Shown here piece by piece: positions 49,408-58,494 of a stretch of 64,000 nucleotides of DNA (the stretch's first letter is position 1; the number at the start of each line of letters is the position of its first letter). Source of the stretch: Phormidesmis priestleyi ULC007 (GTDB taxonomy: Bacteria > Cyanobacteriota > Cyanobacteriia > Leptolyngbyales > Leptolyngbyaceae); the NCBI RefSeq assembly GCF_001895925.1, contig NZ_MPPI01000025.1:1-64000 (forward strand). Reading direction: 5' to 3'. Made by a program: the position numbers and the translations under genes. The notes beneath the pieces were generated by a model. The model saw only the letters and a list, made by a program, of their open reading frames with translations. It was not told the origin of the DNA and made no database searches.

Positions 49408-49788
49408 ATGTTTGAGACTCATGAGGAGTGTCTTGCTTGTCTAGAGAAAATTCGCTGGAATGGAACGCCGATCTGTCCTTACTGCGGTTCAACCAAGGCA
49501 ACAAAGTATAAAATTGAACATCGATACCGTTGTAATGGTTGCTTTACTTCGTATAGTGTGACAGTTGGTACTTTATTTCACAAGACACATTTAGATTTAC
49601 GCAAATGGTTTCGAGCAATTTTATTACTCTGTAAGCTAGATCGAGAGATCAGTATTCGCAAGCTTGCCCAAGAAATTCAGGTCAACCGAGCAACCGCATC
49701 TCTGATTGTCGATCGAGTTCAAAATGCCCCCCTTGACCAAGTAGAAATTTTGAGAGAAATTGTTCATATCTTAGAAACACTAGATTGA
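49408..49788 (+). CDS. Zinc-ribbon/HTH protein like the N-terminus of IS1595-type transposases
   Basis: A 126-residue protein: zinc ribbon with Cys23-x2-Cys26 (CPYCGS) and Cys42-x2-Cys45 (YRCNGC), then TVGTLFHKTHLDLRKWFRAILLL and a helix-turn-helix ISIRKLAQEIQVNRATASLIVDRV. This is the front part of IS1595/ISXO2-type transposases, but the DDE catalytic domain is missing and no ends or inverted terminal repeats were found. It may be a remnant or a domesticated DNA-binding protein. The next gene starts 12 nt after its stop, so they look co-transcribed. Confidence 0.75.
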   Translation: MFETHEECLACLEKIRWNGTPICPYCGSTKATKYKIEHRYRCNGCFTSYSVTVGTLFHKTHLDLRKWFRAILLLCKLDREISIRKLAQEIQVNRATASLIVDRVQNAPLDQVEILREIVHILETLD

Positions 49789-49800
49789 GGTTCATAAGAA

Positions 49801-50808
49801 ATGTCAGGAATGTCATGGTTAAAAATTTGTCTAGTTCCTCTTTTATGTTATGTTCCGGCTTTTGTGCTGGTGGGGTGGAGTTCTAACATCTTTAAGCCTG
49901 CTAGCACAGATAGTCAGTTGTTAAATTCAGCGAATTTAGAGAGCCGGGTTAGAGAAGAGGTAGGAAAGCAGATTGTTCTTCGGAAAACAACTTCTCAAGC
50001 GGAAATTCAAAGACAGATATCAGATGAGATTAAAAAAGAAATAGCGAACCAAGAAAACAAGATGAAAGGAGATTTATTTGAACAAATTTCTTTTCCTGTT
50101 GTGTTTGCGATCGCATCAATCTTTGCTGCATTTGCCGTAAAAGATATTCTTACGGAAATTCTAAAAGAGCCGGAGAAAGAAAAATTAAAGCTAGAGCTAC
50201 AGCGCGAATTAGAAAATCAGATAGTTCCAAACGCTATCAAGAGTGAACGTTTTACCAAACGGCTACAAACAGTTGAGTCGCATACAAATTGGTTAGAACA
50301 TGAGTTATTAAACATCGAGATAGCTCAAATAATTGATGAAGCTAAAATATATCCAGAATTTGCCTCGAAGGAAACAGAACAGAGAACTCTGTCAGCAATT
50401 GATAAACTTCTTGACAGATCAAATGTAACGTTAGACAGAGCTGAATTTAGACAAGAGGATCTAGAGAAACTAAGACAGTTTGAACATATGGTATTGAGAG
50501 CTAAAGTTAAAAGTCTTAAACTGAGCGAAACCTCAAAAGATTCTTTCCTTTTTAAAATTGATGAAAGATTCCAGCCAGCCGACAAAGAGAATACTGCGGA
50601 ATTAATACCAGAGTCCATACACGATCGTCTGGAAGGAGTTTTTCACATGGAAATGAGCCTTCTGATAGCAACACTCAGTAAATTAGGGGAAAACGATTTG
50701 AGTAATGAGGTTGCCAACTATGCTTATACAGATCGTCCTCGTAGAATTAATGAAAGAAGAAGACAAGCTGAAGAACAGAGTAAGAAAAATCCTACTAAAT
50801 TTGAGTAA
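49801..50808 (+). CDS. Unknown two-span membrane/coiled-coil protein in AT-rich island
   Basis: A 335-residue protein with no family I recognise. One membrane segment at the N-terminus (LKICLVPLLCYVPAFVLVGW, about 7-26), a helical, charged stretch (about 45-92), a second membrane segment (ISFPVVFAIASIFAAFAVKDIL, about 94-115) and a long cytosolic helical domain rich in Glu/Lys (TEILKEPEKEKLKLELQREL to the C-terminus NERRRQAEEQSKKNP). AT-rich coding, Lys/Ile/Asn-rich unlike neighbours. GAGG stands about 12 nt before the ATG. It ends 10 bp from the convergent 202-residue gene. Confidence 0.75.
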   Translation: MSGMSWLKICLVPLLCYVPAFVLVGWSSNIFKPASTDSQLLNSANLESRVREEVGKQIVLRKTTSQAEIQRQISDEIKKEIANQENKMKGDLFEQISFPVVFAIASIFAAFAVKDILTEILKEPEKEKLKLELQRELENQIVPNAIKSERFTKRLQTVESHTNWLEHELLNIEIAQIIDEAKIYPEFASKETEQRTLSAIDKLLDRSNVTLDRAEFRQEDLEKLRQFEHMVLRAKVKSLKLSETSKDSFLFKIDERFQPADKENTAELIPESIHDRLEGVFHMEMSLLIATLSKLGENDLSNEVANYAYTDRPRRINERRRQAEEQSKKNPTKFE

Positions 50809-50818
50809 CAGCTTAAAC

Positions 50819-51427
50819 TTATCCCTCATTGTTACTAAGTTCTTCACTAAGACTGCGGTAGTAAAATGCAAGCTTAGGAGATTCCATGCAAGAAGCACTA
50901 CTCTCAAAGAATTTTATATATTTCTCAATCCAATTTGAATACAGCGTAGCTCTTTCCTGGGAAGCACAGAAGTCGCGTAAATATTCTTTAAAGAGAGGCA
51001 CGTAATCTTCGATAAATTTATTTGTATCGTAAGCATGACTTTCATTTACGATAGCCACTAGTTCGTCTTTGCCAGCGTGACGCAACCTAGTTTCACTAGT
51101 GGGATTATTAAAGCAGAAACCCTCTCCTACTAATCCTACTATGAAAGTTTCAATGCTATGGTATTTGCTAAATATTTCGCTCACCTTCTTTCTTAACTGC
51201 TCCTCTTCCTGCACTTTAGTTCGTATAATACTGATCCCCCAACCAATAATTGCGTGATCCTCCAATGGAAGTTTTGCCTTCTGGCTTTCTAGTCTTTCTA
51301 AGAGTCTGTTCAATTGTTTCTCCGTCAAGTCTTCTATCTGAGTAAGCTGCTGCTGGAGTGCTTTGATTAACGATTGCTTAGTCATGAGAAGTTTCCTCGT
51401 TTCAAATACTACTTGTGATGCTTCCAC
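50819..51427 (-). CDS. Unknown helical protein in AT-rich island
   Basis: A 202-residue soluble protein I do not recognise. The N-terminal ~60 residues are a coiled coil (ALQQQLTQIEDLTEKQLNRLLERLESQKAKL), then GWGISIIRTKVQEEEQLRKKVSEIF, and a mixed domain with VGLVGEGFCFNNPTSE and YVPLFKEYLRDFCASQERATLYSNWIEKYIKF. No signal peptide, membrane span or enzyme motif. An ATG at 51385 (MTKQSLIK) is an alternative start. Convergent with the membrane protein, AT-rich like it. Confidence 0.7.
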   Translation of the reverse strand: MEASQVVFETRKLLMTKQSLIKALQQQLTQIEDLTEKQLNRLLERLESQKAKLPLEDHAIIGWGISIIRTKVQEEEQLRKKVSEIFSKYHSIETFIVGLVGEGFCFNNPTSETRLRHAGKDELVAIVNESHAYDTNKFIEDYVPLFKEYLRDFCASQERATLYSNWIEKYIKFFESSASCMESPKLAFYYRSLSEELSNNEG

Positions 51428-51670
51428 ATAGCTGTACCGCTAACTATGCCATTTGAGAAGCCAGTATTATTTTAGTACATATGAACCAAGTTTTGATGTT
51501 AAGTTATTTGCAACATTAAGGAGTAATCGTGTCCCCAATGTGCCCCTAGGAAGGCAATAGGGACGCGATCGCTATGTCACTCAAATATTTTATTCGAGCC
51601 TGTATTTAGTAATAGAGTTTTGAACTCTTGATGATAGCTTTTAGACTATTTCAGAATTTTCTCAATCAAA

Positions 51671-51706
51671 AAAGGGGAGACGATCGCACCCGATCTTCTC
51701 CCCTTT
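51671..51706 (-). terminator. Terminator of rpe
   Basis: AAAGGGGAGA (51671-51680) and TCTCCCCTTT (51697-51706) pair, extended inward by CGATCG/CGATC. On the minus strand the stem is followed by a TTTTTTGA run, 20 bp after the rpe stop. Confidence 0.88.
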
Positions 51707-51725
51707 CTATTCAAATAATCAGAGA

Positions 51726-52430
51726 CTAAACGGCGGCAAGCTCAGGAGAAGGGCGCTTGCTGTTGCGGATGTCTGCGATCGCTTTTGCATAGTCAGGTGC
51801 GTTAAAGACAGCAGACCCAGCCACGATCGCATTCGCACCCGCTTCGATCACTTGCCAGGTGTTGTTTGCCTTCAAGCCGCCATCAACCTCAATCCAAGGG
51901 TCAAGACCGCGCTTATCGCACATCTGACGCAGCTTACGGATTTTGGGCACCACCCCAGGAATAAAGCTCTGACCCCCAAAACCAGGGTTAACGCTCATGA
52001 TCAGCACCAGATCGCACAGGTCAAGCACATACTCAATTAACTCTAAAGGACTGCCGGGATTCAAGACAACGCCCGCTTTTTTGCCCAATTCTTTGATTTG
52101 CCCCAAGGTGCGGTGCAGGTGAGGCGACGCATTGTGCTCAGCATGAACGTAGATGTGATCAGCGCCCGCTTTGGCAAAATCTTCGACATACCTCTCTGGC
52201 TCGACAATCATCAGGTGAACATCCAAAGGCTTTTGAGTCACCGGGCGAATTGCTTCGACAATCAACGGCCCGATCGTAATATTAGGGACAAAGCGACCAT
52301 CCATCACGTCAACGTGAATCCAGTCGGCTCCGGCTGCATCAACGGCACGAATTTCGTCTCCAAGACGGCTAAAGTCGGCAGACAAAATCGATGGAGCAAT
52401 GACGATCGACTTCTGGGATGGCGTTGTCAT
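51726..52430 (-). CDS. rpe: Ribulose-phosphate 3-epimerase
   Basis: A 234-residue TIM-barrel enzyme that interconverts ribulose 5-phosphate and xylulose 5-phosphate in the Calvin and pentose-phosphate pathways. Motifs: [71 protein letters not shown] and [13 protein letters not shown]. The catalytic Asp pair (VMDG, EVDGG) and metal His are present. Followed by an intrinsic terminator. Confidence 0.98.
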   Translation of the reverse strand: MTTPSQKSIVIAPSILSADFSRLGDEIRAVDAAGADWIHVDVMDGRFVPNITIGPLIVEAIRPVTQKPLDVHLMIVEPERYVEDFAKAGADHIYVHAEHNASPHLHRTLGQIKELGKKAGVVLNPGSPLELIEYVLDLCDLVLIMSVNPGFGGQSFIPGVVPKIRKLRQMCDKRGLDPWIEVDGGLKANNTWQVIEAGANAIVAGSAVFNAPDYAKAIADIRNSKRPSPELAAV

Positions 52431-52546
52431 AGTGGCTTCTACTTTTTAGACTGCTTAAATTTGTGTCCAGTTTAACAAATTGTGAATATTTTCTCTCATC
52501 TTCTCAAGGAAACTTTGTAAAGCTTTGGTGATAAACTCTGAGCTTT

Positions 52547-54235
52547 TTGAGCGATCGAGCGAAAATAAGCGTGACAAATTGGGAGCGAAATGTTGTGCGG
52601 CGGATTCATCAATTAGGGTGGTTGGCGTGTGGAATCGCGACTTGGGCAGCATTAGCAGGCGGCGTTAAAAGCGCGTCTGTCGAAGAGTCTTCGATCGCCC
52701 AAGATGGCATCGATGCTTTAAAGCTGCAAAAGCCGCCTCATAACTTAACCGGACGCAAAATCGCGATCGGACAGCTTGAGATTGGGCGACCTCCCCAAAG
52801 TGGTTTAGATAAAGCGGCAAACACTAATCAAGTGGTGTCGATCGTGCGGGCATTTCTTCGCAATCAACCCGCTAAAAGCAACACTAATCTAGACACTCAT
52901 GCGGCTCAAGTTGCGAGTATTTTGATTGGCAACAGCAAAGCAATTAAAGGCGTTGCGCCCAATGCTCGACTCTATTCTTCGGCGGCTGCCATTCCTCATA
53001 AGGGTGGACAGCCTGAAGAGTGTCTGTCTGCTCAATATCTGGCAATGCAGAATGGCGGCGATGTGCGGGCAATTAACTTCAGCTTTGGCGAAGCCCTTCA
53101 GCAAGACCCGCGACCGAGTGCCAAGCTAGATGGCAATGCGCTGTTGACGCGCTGCATTGACTGGTCAGCGCGGGTTCACAATGTTGTCTATGTGGTTGCA
53201 GGCAATCAGGGCAAAGGCGGCATTCCGATTCCGACTGACAACTTTAATGGCATGAATATTGCATTCACAACGCGATTAAATGGCGTGTATGCCAAAGTTG
53301 ACTTTTCTAATATTGGCGATGTGGCTCCGCGTATTTTAAAGCGCAACAATGGCGTTGAGACAAACCTGGGAGGGCGACGTGGTATCTCACTCGCTGCGCC
53401 TGGAAATAAGGTTTCGGTCGCCAATCTAGAAGGCAAGCAAACGACCTCGATCGGCACCAGTTTTGCCGCACCCCACGTCACCGCAACGGTGGCATTATTG
53501 CAGGAGTTTGGCGATCGTCAACTGCGAACCAACTGTAAACGCGGTGCGGGCTGCAAATTGCCTTGGGGATTGGATGCCCGTCGCCATGAAGTGATGAAAG
53601 CCGTGATGATGAATTCGGCTGACAAAATCAAAGATAGCAGCAATGGTCAACTTCTAGGAATGACGCGCACGTTGTTGGAGAAAAATAATCAAAATTGGCT
53701 AGAGTCAGATGCTTATAAAAATCCTAAAGTGCCGCTTAATATTCAAATGGGTGCAGGACAGTTGAACGCATTTCGGGCATATCAGCAATTTAGCCCCGGT
53801 GAGTGGAAGCCTGAACAGCCCGTGCCAGCGATCGGGTGGGATTATGGAAAAGTCGGTGCAGGAAATGTCTCGTTTCAGGATTATGCGTTGGCAAACCCGT
53901 TGCAGCAGGGAAGTTATGTTGCATTAACGTTAGCGTGGGATCGATTAGTGGAGTTAAGCGATCGCAATCGCAACGGGCAGTTTGATGCAGGAGAAAAATT
54001 TAACGATCGCGGACTCAACAATCTCGATCTCTACCTAATGCGGGCAGAAGATAACGATATTCGCAAGAGCATTAGTTCATCGATCAGCGACTTGGATAGC
54101 GTGGAACATATTTTTCATCAAATTCCCACAACAGGACGCTATAAAATCCGAGTCCTATTCCGTCAGCGCGTCAATCAGCCGATTCAACCCTATGCGCTGG
54201 CATGGTGGACGGTTCCCGCGTCTCAAAAACTGTAA
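52547..54235 (+). CDS. Exported subtilisin-family (S8) protease with Glu for catalytic Asp
   Basis: 562 residues from TTG 52547; GTG 52571 is an equally good start. After a hydrophobic export segment (LGWLACGIATWAALAGG) comes a subtilase fold. His118 (LDTHAAQVAS), oxyanion Asn220 (VVAGNQGKGG) and Ser305 (GTSFAAPHVTA) are clear. The first motif, usually VIDTG, reads IAIGQLEIGRP, putting Glu79 where Asp is expected. A calcium-loop-like SDRNRNGQFDAGEKF lies near 470-487 within a C-terminal beta domain. Whether it is an active protease is open. A serpin gene follows after 61 bp on the same strand, which suggests a protease-inhibitor pair. Confidence 0.85.
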   Translation: MSDRAKISVTNWERNVVRRIHQLGWLACGIATWAALAGGVKSASVEESSIAQDGIDALKLQKPPHNLTGRKIAIGQLEIGRPPQSGLDKAANTNQVVSIVRAFLRNQPAKSNTNLDTHAAQVASILIGNSKAIKGVAPNARLYSSAAAIPHKGGQPEECLSAQYLAMQNGGDVRAINFSFGEALQQDPRPSAKLDGNALLTRCIDWSARVHNVVYVVAGNQGKGGIPIPTDNFNGMNIAFTTRLNGVYAKVDFSNIGDVAPRILKRNNGVETNLGGRRGISLAAPGNKVSVANLEGKQTTSIGTSFAAPHVTATVALLQEFGDRQLRTNCKRGAGCKLPWGLDARRHEVMKAVMMNSADKIKDSSNGQLLGMTRTLLEKNNQNWLESDAYKNPKVPLNIQMGAGQLNAFRAYQQFSPGEWKPEQPVPAIGWDYGKVGAGNVSFQDYALANPLQQGSYVALTLAWDRLVELSDRNRNGQFDAGEKFNDRGLNNLDLYLMRAEDNDIRKSISSSISDLDSVEHIFHQIPTTGRYKIRVLFRQRVNQPIQPYALAWWTVPASQKL

Positions 54236-54296
54236 CCAGCCTTACCGGAAATTCTGCATATACTACCGTAGCGAAAGATAGAGACAATATTTCGCA

Positions 54297-55595
54297 ATGA
54301 GAACGACCTCGATGAGCAAACTTTTATTTACCCGGATTGGCATCGCCGTATTGGCAGCGATCGTCACCTTAACGTCGGTCAGTTGTTCAACTGCATCAAG
54401 CTCAAATCTAAATCCCAAGCCGATAGATCAAACTTCAACCACAAAGCCGAGCGCGGCTAAACCCAAAATCGTGGTTAATCCAAAACTCGTCGAGGCGAAT
54501 ACTCGTTTTAGCTTCAAGCTATTCTCCGAAATTCTCAAGCAAGATGGCAAAAAGAATGTCTTTGTGTCGCCTTCGAGTGTCGCGATCGCGCTCTCAATGG
54601 TTTACAACGGTGCCAAAGGCGAAACTCAGCAAGCGATCGCGAAAGCGTTAGAAATGCAGGGAATGAGCCTATCAGAGATCAATCAGGCAAATGCCAATCT
54701 CAAAACCAGTCTTGAAAGCAGCGACCCAAACGTGCAGTTGACGATCGCCAATTCGCTTTGGGCCAGAAAAGGCGTTGACTTCAAGCCAGAATTTATTCAA
54801 CGCAATCAAACGTTTTACGCTGCCGAAGTCAAGTCTCTCGATTTTGCCGATCCTTCAGCGCCGAGTCAGATCAACGGCTGGGTGAAAAAAAATACCCAGG
54901 GCAAAATTAGCGAGATTGTCGATCGCATTGATGCCGAGCAGGTAATGTTTTTGATCAACGCCATCTACTTCAAAGGCAAGTGGATGAACGAATTTGATAA
55001 GAGTCAAACGACCGATCAGCCCTTCACTCTGGCAAACGGTCGTCCAAAACAACACCCGATGATGTCGCAAAAGGGCGATTATCGCTACTACGAAAATCAG
55101 CAGTTTCAAGCGGTCAGTCTCCCTTACGGCAAAGGGCGCACGAGTCTCTATGTCTTCTTGCCCAAGTCAAATTCTAGTCTTGCAGAGTTTCAGAAAACGC
55201 TGACGGCAGAAAATTGGCAAACCTGGATGAAAGCCTTTGGTAAACGGGAAGGCTCGATTCAACTGCCGCGCTTTAAGATGGACTATGAAATCGAACTTAA
55301 AAAGTCCCTTTCAGCGTTGGGAATGGGAGTTGCATTTGATCCATCAAAGGCAGATTTTTCTAACTTAAGCACCACTTCAACGCGCATCGACGAAGTAAAA
55401 CACAAAACCTTTGTCGAAGTGAATGAAGAAGGCACCGAAGCCGCCGCCGTTACCTCAGTCGGAATTCGAGCCACATCTGCTCAGGTGACTGTTGCCCCCT
55501 TCTCAATGACCGTCGATCGTCCCTTTTTCTGCGCGATTCGAGACAACAAAACAGGTGCAATTTTATTTATGGGTTCGATTAACGACCCGACTTAA
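54297..55595 (+). CDS. Serpin family protease inhibitor, lipoprotein-like
   Basis: A 432-residue serpin. The N-terminal hydrophobic segment ends in TLTSVSCSTASS, a plausible lipobox (VSC), then a Ser/Pro/Thr linker. The serpin core includes NVFVSPSSVAIALSMVYNGAKGETQQAIAKAL, MFLINAIYFKGKW, KHKTFVEVNEEGTEAAAVTSVG and RPFFCAIRDNKTGAILFMG. The hinge EEGTEAAAVTS has the small residues needed for loop insertion, so it is probably inhibitory; the reactive centre is near IRATSAQ. Bacterial serpins are uncommon. It follows a subtilase gene, the likely target. Confidence 0.94.
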   Translation: MRTTSMSKLLFTRIGIAVLAAIVTLTSVSCSTASSSNLNPKPIDQTSTTKPSAAKPKIVVNPKLVEANTRFSFKLFSEILKQDGKKNVFVSPSSVAIALSMVYNGAKGETQQAIAKALEMQGMSLSEINQANANLKTSLESSDPNVQLTIANSLWARKGVDFKPEFIQRNQTFYAAEVKSLDFADPSAPSQINGWVKKNTQGKISEIVDRIDAEQVMFLINAIYFKGKWMNEFDKSQTTDQPFTLANGRPKQHPMMSQKGDYRYYENQQFQAVSLPYGKGRTSLYVFLPKSNSSLAEFQKTLTAENWQTWMKAFGKREGSIQLPRFKMDYEIELKKSLSALGMGVAFDPSKADFSNLSTTSTRIDEVKHKTFVEVNEEGTEAAAVTSVGIRATSAQVTVAPFSMTVDRPFFCAIRDNKTGAILFMGSINDPT

Positions 55596-55671
55596 TTAAA
55601 ATTGCTTATCCTTTCTCGATTTAACCAGGTATTCTAATAGCGGAGTGTTTTAAGTCAAACAGGTTAGAACC

Positions 55672-56433
55672 GTGGCACAGACTTCATCTCAGTGGCGAAA
55701 TCTGGTCAGCCTTATTCAACGCGATCGTCGCCTCAAGCCGCTGGCTTTGCGTCGTTGGTCAGCATCGGGAGGCTGGCTGCTAGTGACCGGAGGCACGATC
55801 GGGCTACTGTTCTGGAATGGTCGCTTAGTGCTGGCAACGGGTGCCGGGGTTGCGGTGATGATGCTAGTTTACCTGATGCAAGATGGCAACTGGAAAGCCC
55901 CTTGGTCAGAGATGGAAAAATTTCTGCAAGGCTGGAATCAGACATTTCTCTTAGCGGCTGCAAGTGGGTGCGCGGCGACTTTTGGCATCTATTTAGCAGC
56001 GTCTTTATGGGCTGAAGTCAACAGTCCTTGGATCGCGACGGGAATGCTCTTACAGCAAACGACCACGATCGCAGCATTGGGACTTTTAATCTGGCAAATG
56101 GTGAACCGTCAGGAAAGTCGCCCCACAACTCGCTTGAACCAAATTTTGGACGATTTGACGAATAGCGATCCGCTCAAGCGATTGATTGCAGTGCGACGAA
56201 TCACTAACGCGATCGAGCAACAGAGCGATCGCGTCCAAAAACGCCAGATGGCAGATTATCTGCGCGTGATGCTAAGTCGAGAAGAAGACACGATCGTCCG
56301 AGATGCTGTGCTTGAAGGATTGCAAGCACTTGACATTACTCGTAGCCTGACCGCCAGCAAGGTGGAGCCAATTGCAACTCCGATCGCGCTTCAGCATTCT
56401 AGGATCAAAGCTCGAAGACACGATACTGTCTAG
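55672..56433 (+). CDS. Membrane protein with C-terminal HEAT-like helices
   Basis: A 253-residue protein from a GTG start. It has four membrane segments (SGGWLLVTGGTIGLLFWN, LVLATGAGVAVMMLVYLM, TFLLAAASGCAATFGIYLAASL, TGMLLQQTTTIAALGLLIWQM; about 28-145) and a cytosolic helical part (about 155-235) with LIAVRRITNAIEQ ... EDTIVRDAVLEGLQAL, like HEAT or armadillo repeats. Conserved in cyanobacteria as far as I recall, function unknown. A terminator follows. Confidence 0.75.
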   Translation: MAQTSSQWRNLVSLIQRDRRLKPLALRRWSASGGWLLVTGGTIGLLFWNGRLVLATGAGVAVMMLVYLMQDGNWKAPWSEMEKFLQGWNQTFLLAAASGCAATFGIYLAASLWAEVNSPWIATGMLLQQTTTIAALGLLIWQMVNRQESRPTTRLNQILDDLTNSDPLKRLIAVRRITNAIEQQSDRVQKRQMADYLRVMLSREEDTIVRDAVLEGLQALDITRSLTASKVEPIATPIALQHSRIKARRHDTV

Positions 56434-56457
56434 TAGGCTGACGTTTACTTAAACAAA

Positions 56458-56481
56458 AAGGGCGCAGTCTATTGCGCCCTT
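56458..56481 (+). terminator. Terminator after the membrane protein gene
   Basis: AAGGGCGCA (56458-56466) and TGCGCCCTT (56473-56481) form a perfect 9-bp stem with a 6-nt loop, 24 bp after the stop. No long T-run follows on the plus strand; on the minus strand TTTTTG does, so it may act both ways. Confidence 0.7.
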
Positions 56482-56525
56482 ATGAGAAGGTTCGATCGTA
56501 CTTTCGTCAAACCTAATGCTTAATT

Positions 56526-56688
56526 AACGTGAATTTGACGACTTCGTTACCAGTCCATCGCGCCCCCTAAATCCCCCAAAACTGGGGGACTTCAAGTCAA
56601 AATTTCCGGTTCAAAGTCCCCCAGAATGGGGGATTTAGGGGGCAGAAGCCGCTCTTGACGAAGCGATAAATCTCATCGAATTCACGTT
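56526..56688. mobile_element. Hairpin repeat element, family C copy 2
   Basis: A 163-bp element with ends AACGTGAATT...AATTCACGTT. The interior has CCCCCTAAATCCCCCA (56563) and its partner TGGGGGATTTAGGGGG (ending 56642). Direct TAATT flanks both ends, a possible 5-bp target duplication. It ends 3 bp before the stop codon of gnd (56692-56694). Related to 30884-31266. Confidence 0.8.
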
Positions 56689-56691
56689 TAA

Positions 56692-58200
56692 TTAGCTCTT
56701 AGTTTGCACTTCCTTAATTTGCACATCTTCAACTTTTGCGGCTGGCTCATCTGCGGTTAGTTTTTGAGGAGTAGACACATTTGCTGACGAGATATCGCTC
56801 CAATCAGTGTGAAAAACGCCCTCTTTGTCAGTTCGTAGATAGGTGTGAGCGCCAAAGTAATCGCGCTGTGCCTGAGTAAGATTTTGAGGGAGACGATCGC
56901 GCCGATAGCTATCAAAATAATCCAGCGAGGCACTAAACGCGGGAACCGCGATTCCCATTTTCGCCGCTTGAGCAATCACTTCTCGCCACGCTTCTTGCTT
57001 GTCCAGAATCGTTTGCTTAAATTCGGGTGCTAACAGCAGGTTTGGCAGATTGGGGGTTTCGTTGAAGGCATTCTTGATTTTGTCCAAAAATCTGGCACGA
57101 ATGATGCAGCCACCTTTCCAGATACGAGAACATTCACTCAGGTTAAGGGCGTAGCCGTAAGTCTTAGATGCCGCGCTCAGCAACGCCATCCCCTGCGCGT
57201 AAGAGCACATCTTAGAGCAATAAAGGGCATCGCGCACCATCGCAATAAAGGCTTTTTTGTCTCCAGTAAACTGGGCACTTGGCCCTGTTAACACTTGAGA
57301 CGCTTCCATCCGCTCGGTTTTGTAGGAAGACATAATTCGAGCGGTGATCGCGGCAATGATCGTCGGAATCGCGACCCCTTGTTCGAGCGAGTCAATGACT
57401 GTCCAGCGTCCGGTGCCTTTCTGTCCAGCAGCGTCTAAGATTAGCTCGACGATCGGCAACCCAGTATCTGGATCAATCCGCTTAAAGATGTCGGCGGTAA
57501 TCTCGATCAGATAAGAATTGAGTTCATCAGTGGTGTTCCACTCGGTGAAGACTTCGTGTAGCTCTTCGTGATTTAAGCCAACGATATTTTTGAGCAGATC
57601 ATAGGCTTCTGCAATCAACTGCATATCGCCATACTCAATGCCGTTGTGAACCATCTTCACATAGTGACCCGCCCCACCTGGGCCGATATAAGTCACACAA
57701 GCACCATCATCAACCTGAGCTGCGATTTTAGTCAAAATCGGTTCCAGATATTCGTAAGCTTTTTTAGTCCCTCCGGGCATTAAACTCGGACCGTTGAGCG
57801 CCCCTTCTTCACCGCCGCTCACGCCCATGCCAATGAACGTAAACTTTGCTTCTTCGAGGTGACGAGCGCGGCGGGCAGTGTCGCTAAACAGCGAGTTGCC
57901 CCCATCGATCATAATGTCGCCTTCGTCGAGAAGGGGGGTGAGTTGGTCGATCACGGCATCTACGGGGGCACCCGCTTTCACCATGATCAAGATTTTACGT
58001 GGACGCTCTAAAGACGCGACGAACTCTGCGATCGTATACGTTGCAACGACATTTTTCCCTTGTGCTCGTTGCTCCATGAATGCGTCAGTTTTTTCACGAG
58101 AGCGGTTGTAGACAGAAACGGGGAAACCATTCCGCTCAACGTTCAGCGCTAGGTTTTCGCCCATCACCGCAAGACCAATTACGCCAAAGCTTTGTGCCAT
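56692..58200 (-). CDS. gnd: 6-phosphogluconate dehydrogenase, decarboxylating
   Basis: About 502 residues from the ATG at 58200 ([25 protein letters not shown]); the frame extends to 58248. It has [12 protein letters not shown] (NADP fold), [43 protein letters not shown] with catalytic Lys, and [15 protein letters not shown]. It oxidises 6-phosphogluconate to ribulose 5-phosphate. Usual proteins end near FHTDW; here a polar tail of about 35 residues ([14 protein letters not shown] to VQTKS) follows, ending at a family C repeat element. Part of the pentose-phosphate set with zwf, opcA, tal and rpe. Confidence 0.97.
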   Translation of the reverse strand: MAQSFGVIGLAVMGENLALNVERNGFPVSVYNRSREKTDAFMEQRAQGKNVVATYTIAEFVASLERPRKILIMVKAGAPVDAVIDQLTPLLDEGDIMIDGGNSLFSDTARRARHLEEAKFTFIGMGVSGGEEGALNGPSLMPGGTKKAYEYLEPILTKIAAQVDDGACVTYIGPGGAGHYVKMVHNGIEYGDMQLIAEAYDLLKNIVGLNHEELHEVFTEWNTTDELNSYLIEITADIFKRIDPDTGLPIVELILDAAGQKGTGRWTVIDSLEQGVAIPTIIAAITARIMSSYKTERMEASQVLTGPSAQFTGDKKAFIAMVRDALYCSKMCSYAQGMALLSAASKTYGYALNLSECSRIWKGGCIIRARFLDKIKNAFNETPNLPNLLLAPEFKQTILDKQEAWREVIAQAAKMGIAVPAFSASLDYFDSYRRDRLPQNLTQAQRDYFGAHTYLRTDKEGVFHTDWSDISSANVSTPQKLTADEPAAKVEDVQIKEVQTKS

Positions 58201-58494
58201 AAGATTTCTGCTAACTCTACGTTCGCTGGGGCTAATGATTACCCCCAAGGTAGCTTGATCCCCTCGATCTAGCCTGGAAGATTAGATTAAGACTGTGAAT
58301 TTGGGAGCGATCGAGTTGATGTCTGTAGAGATTTACCATAAGTTAGCGCGATCGTAATTTCGTCAATCCACTCATCTGTCACGTGGTTATATGAAGTTTC
58401 TGCGAAGCTCAGGCTTGTGAATGATTACTCTATTGCTATAGAGAACTCTACTCGATAAGATTTGGTGATCCCAGCTAGCCTGTCTTCAATCGAC

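Noticed and set aside
51428-51725. Small gene or RNA in the spacer upstream of the 202-residue gene
   Set aside because: No frame with a start and conserved pattern; only the rpe terminator was supported.
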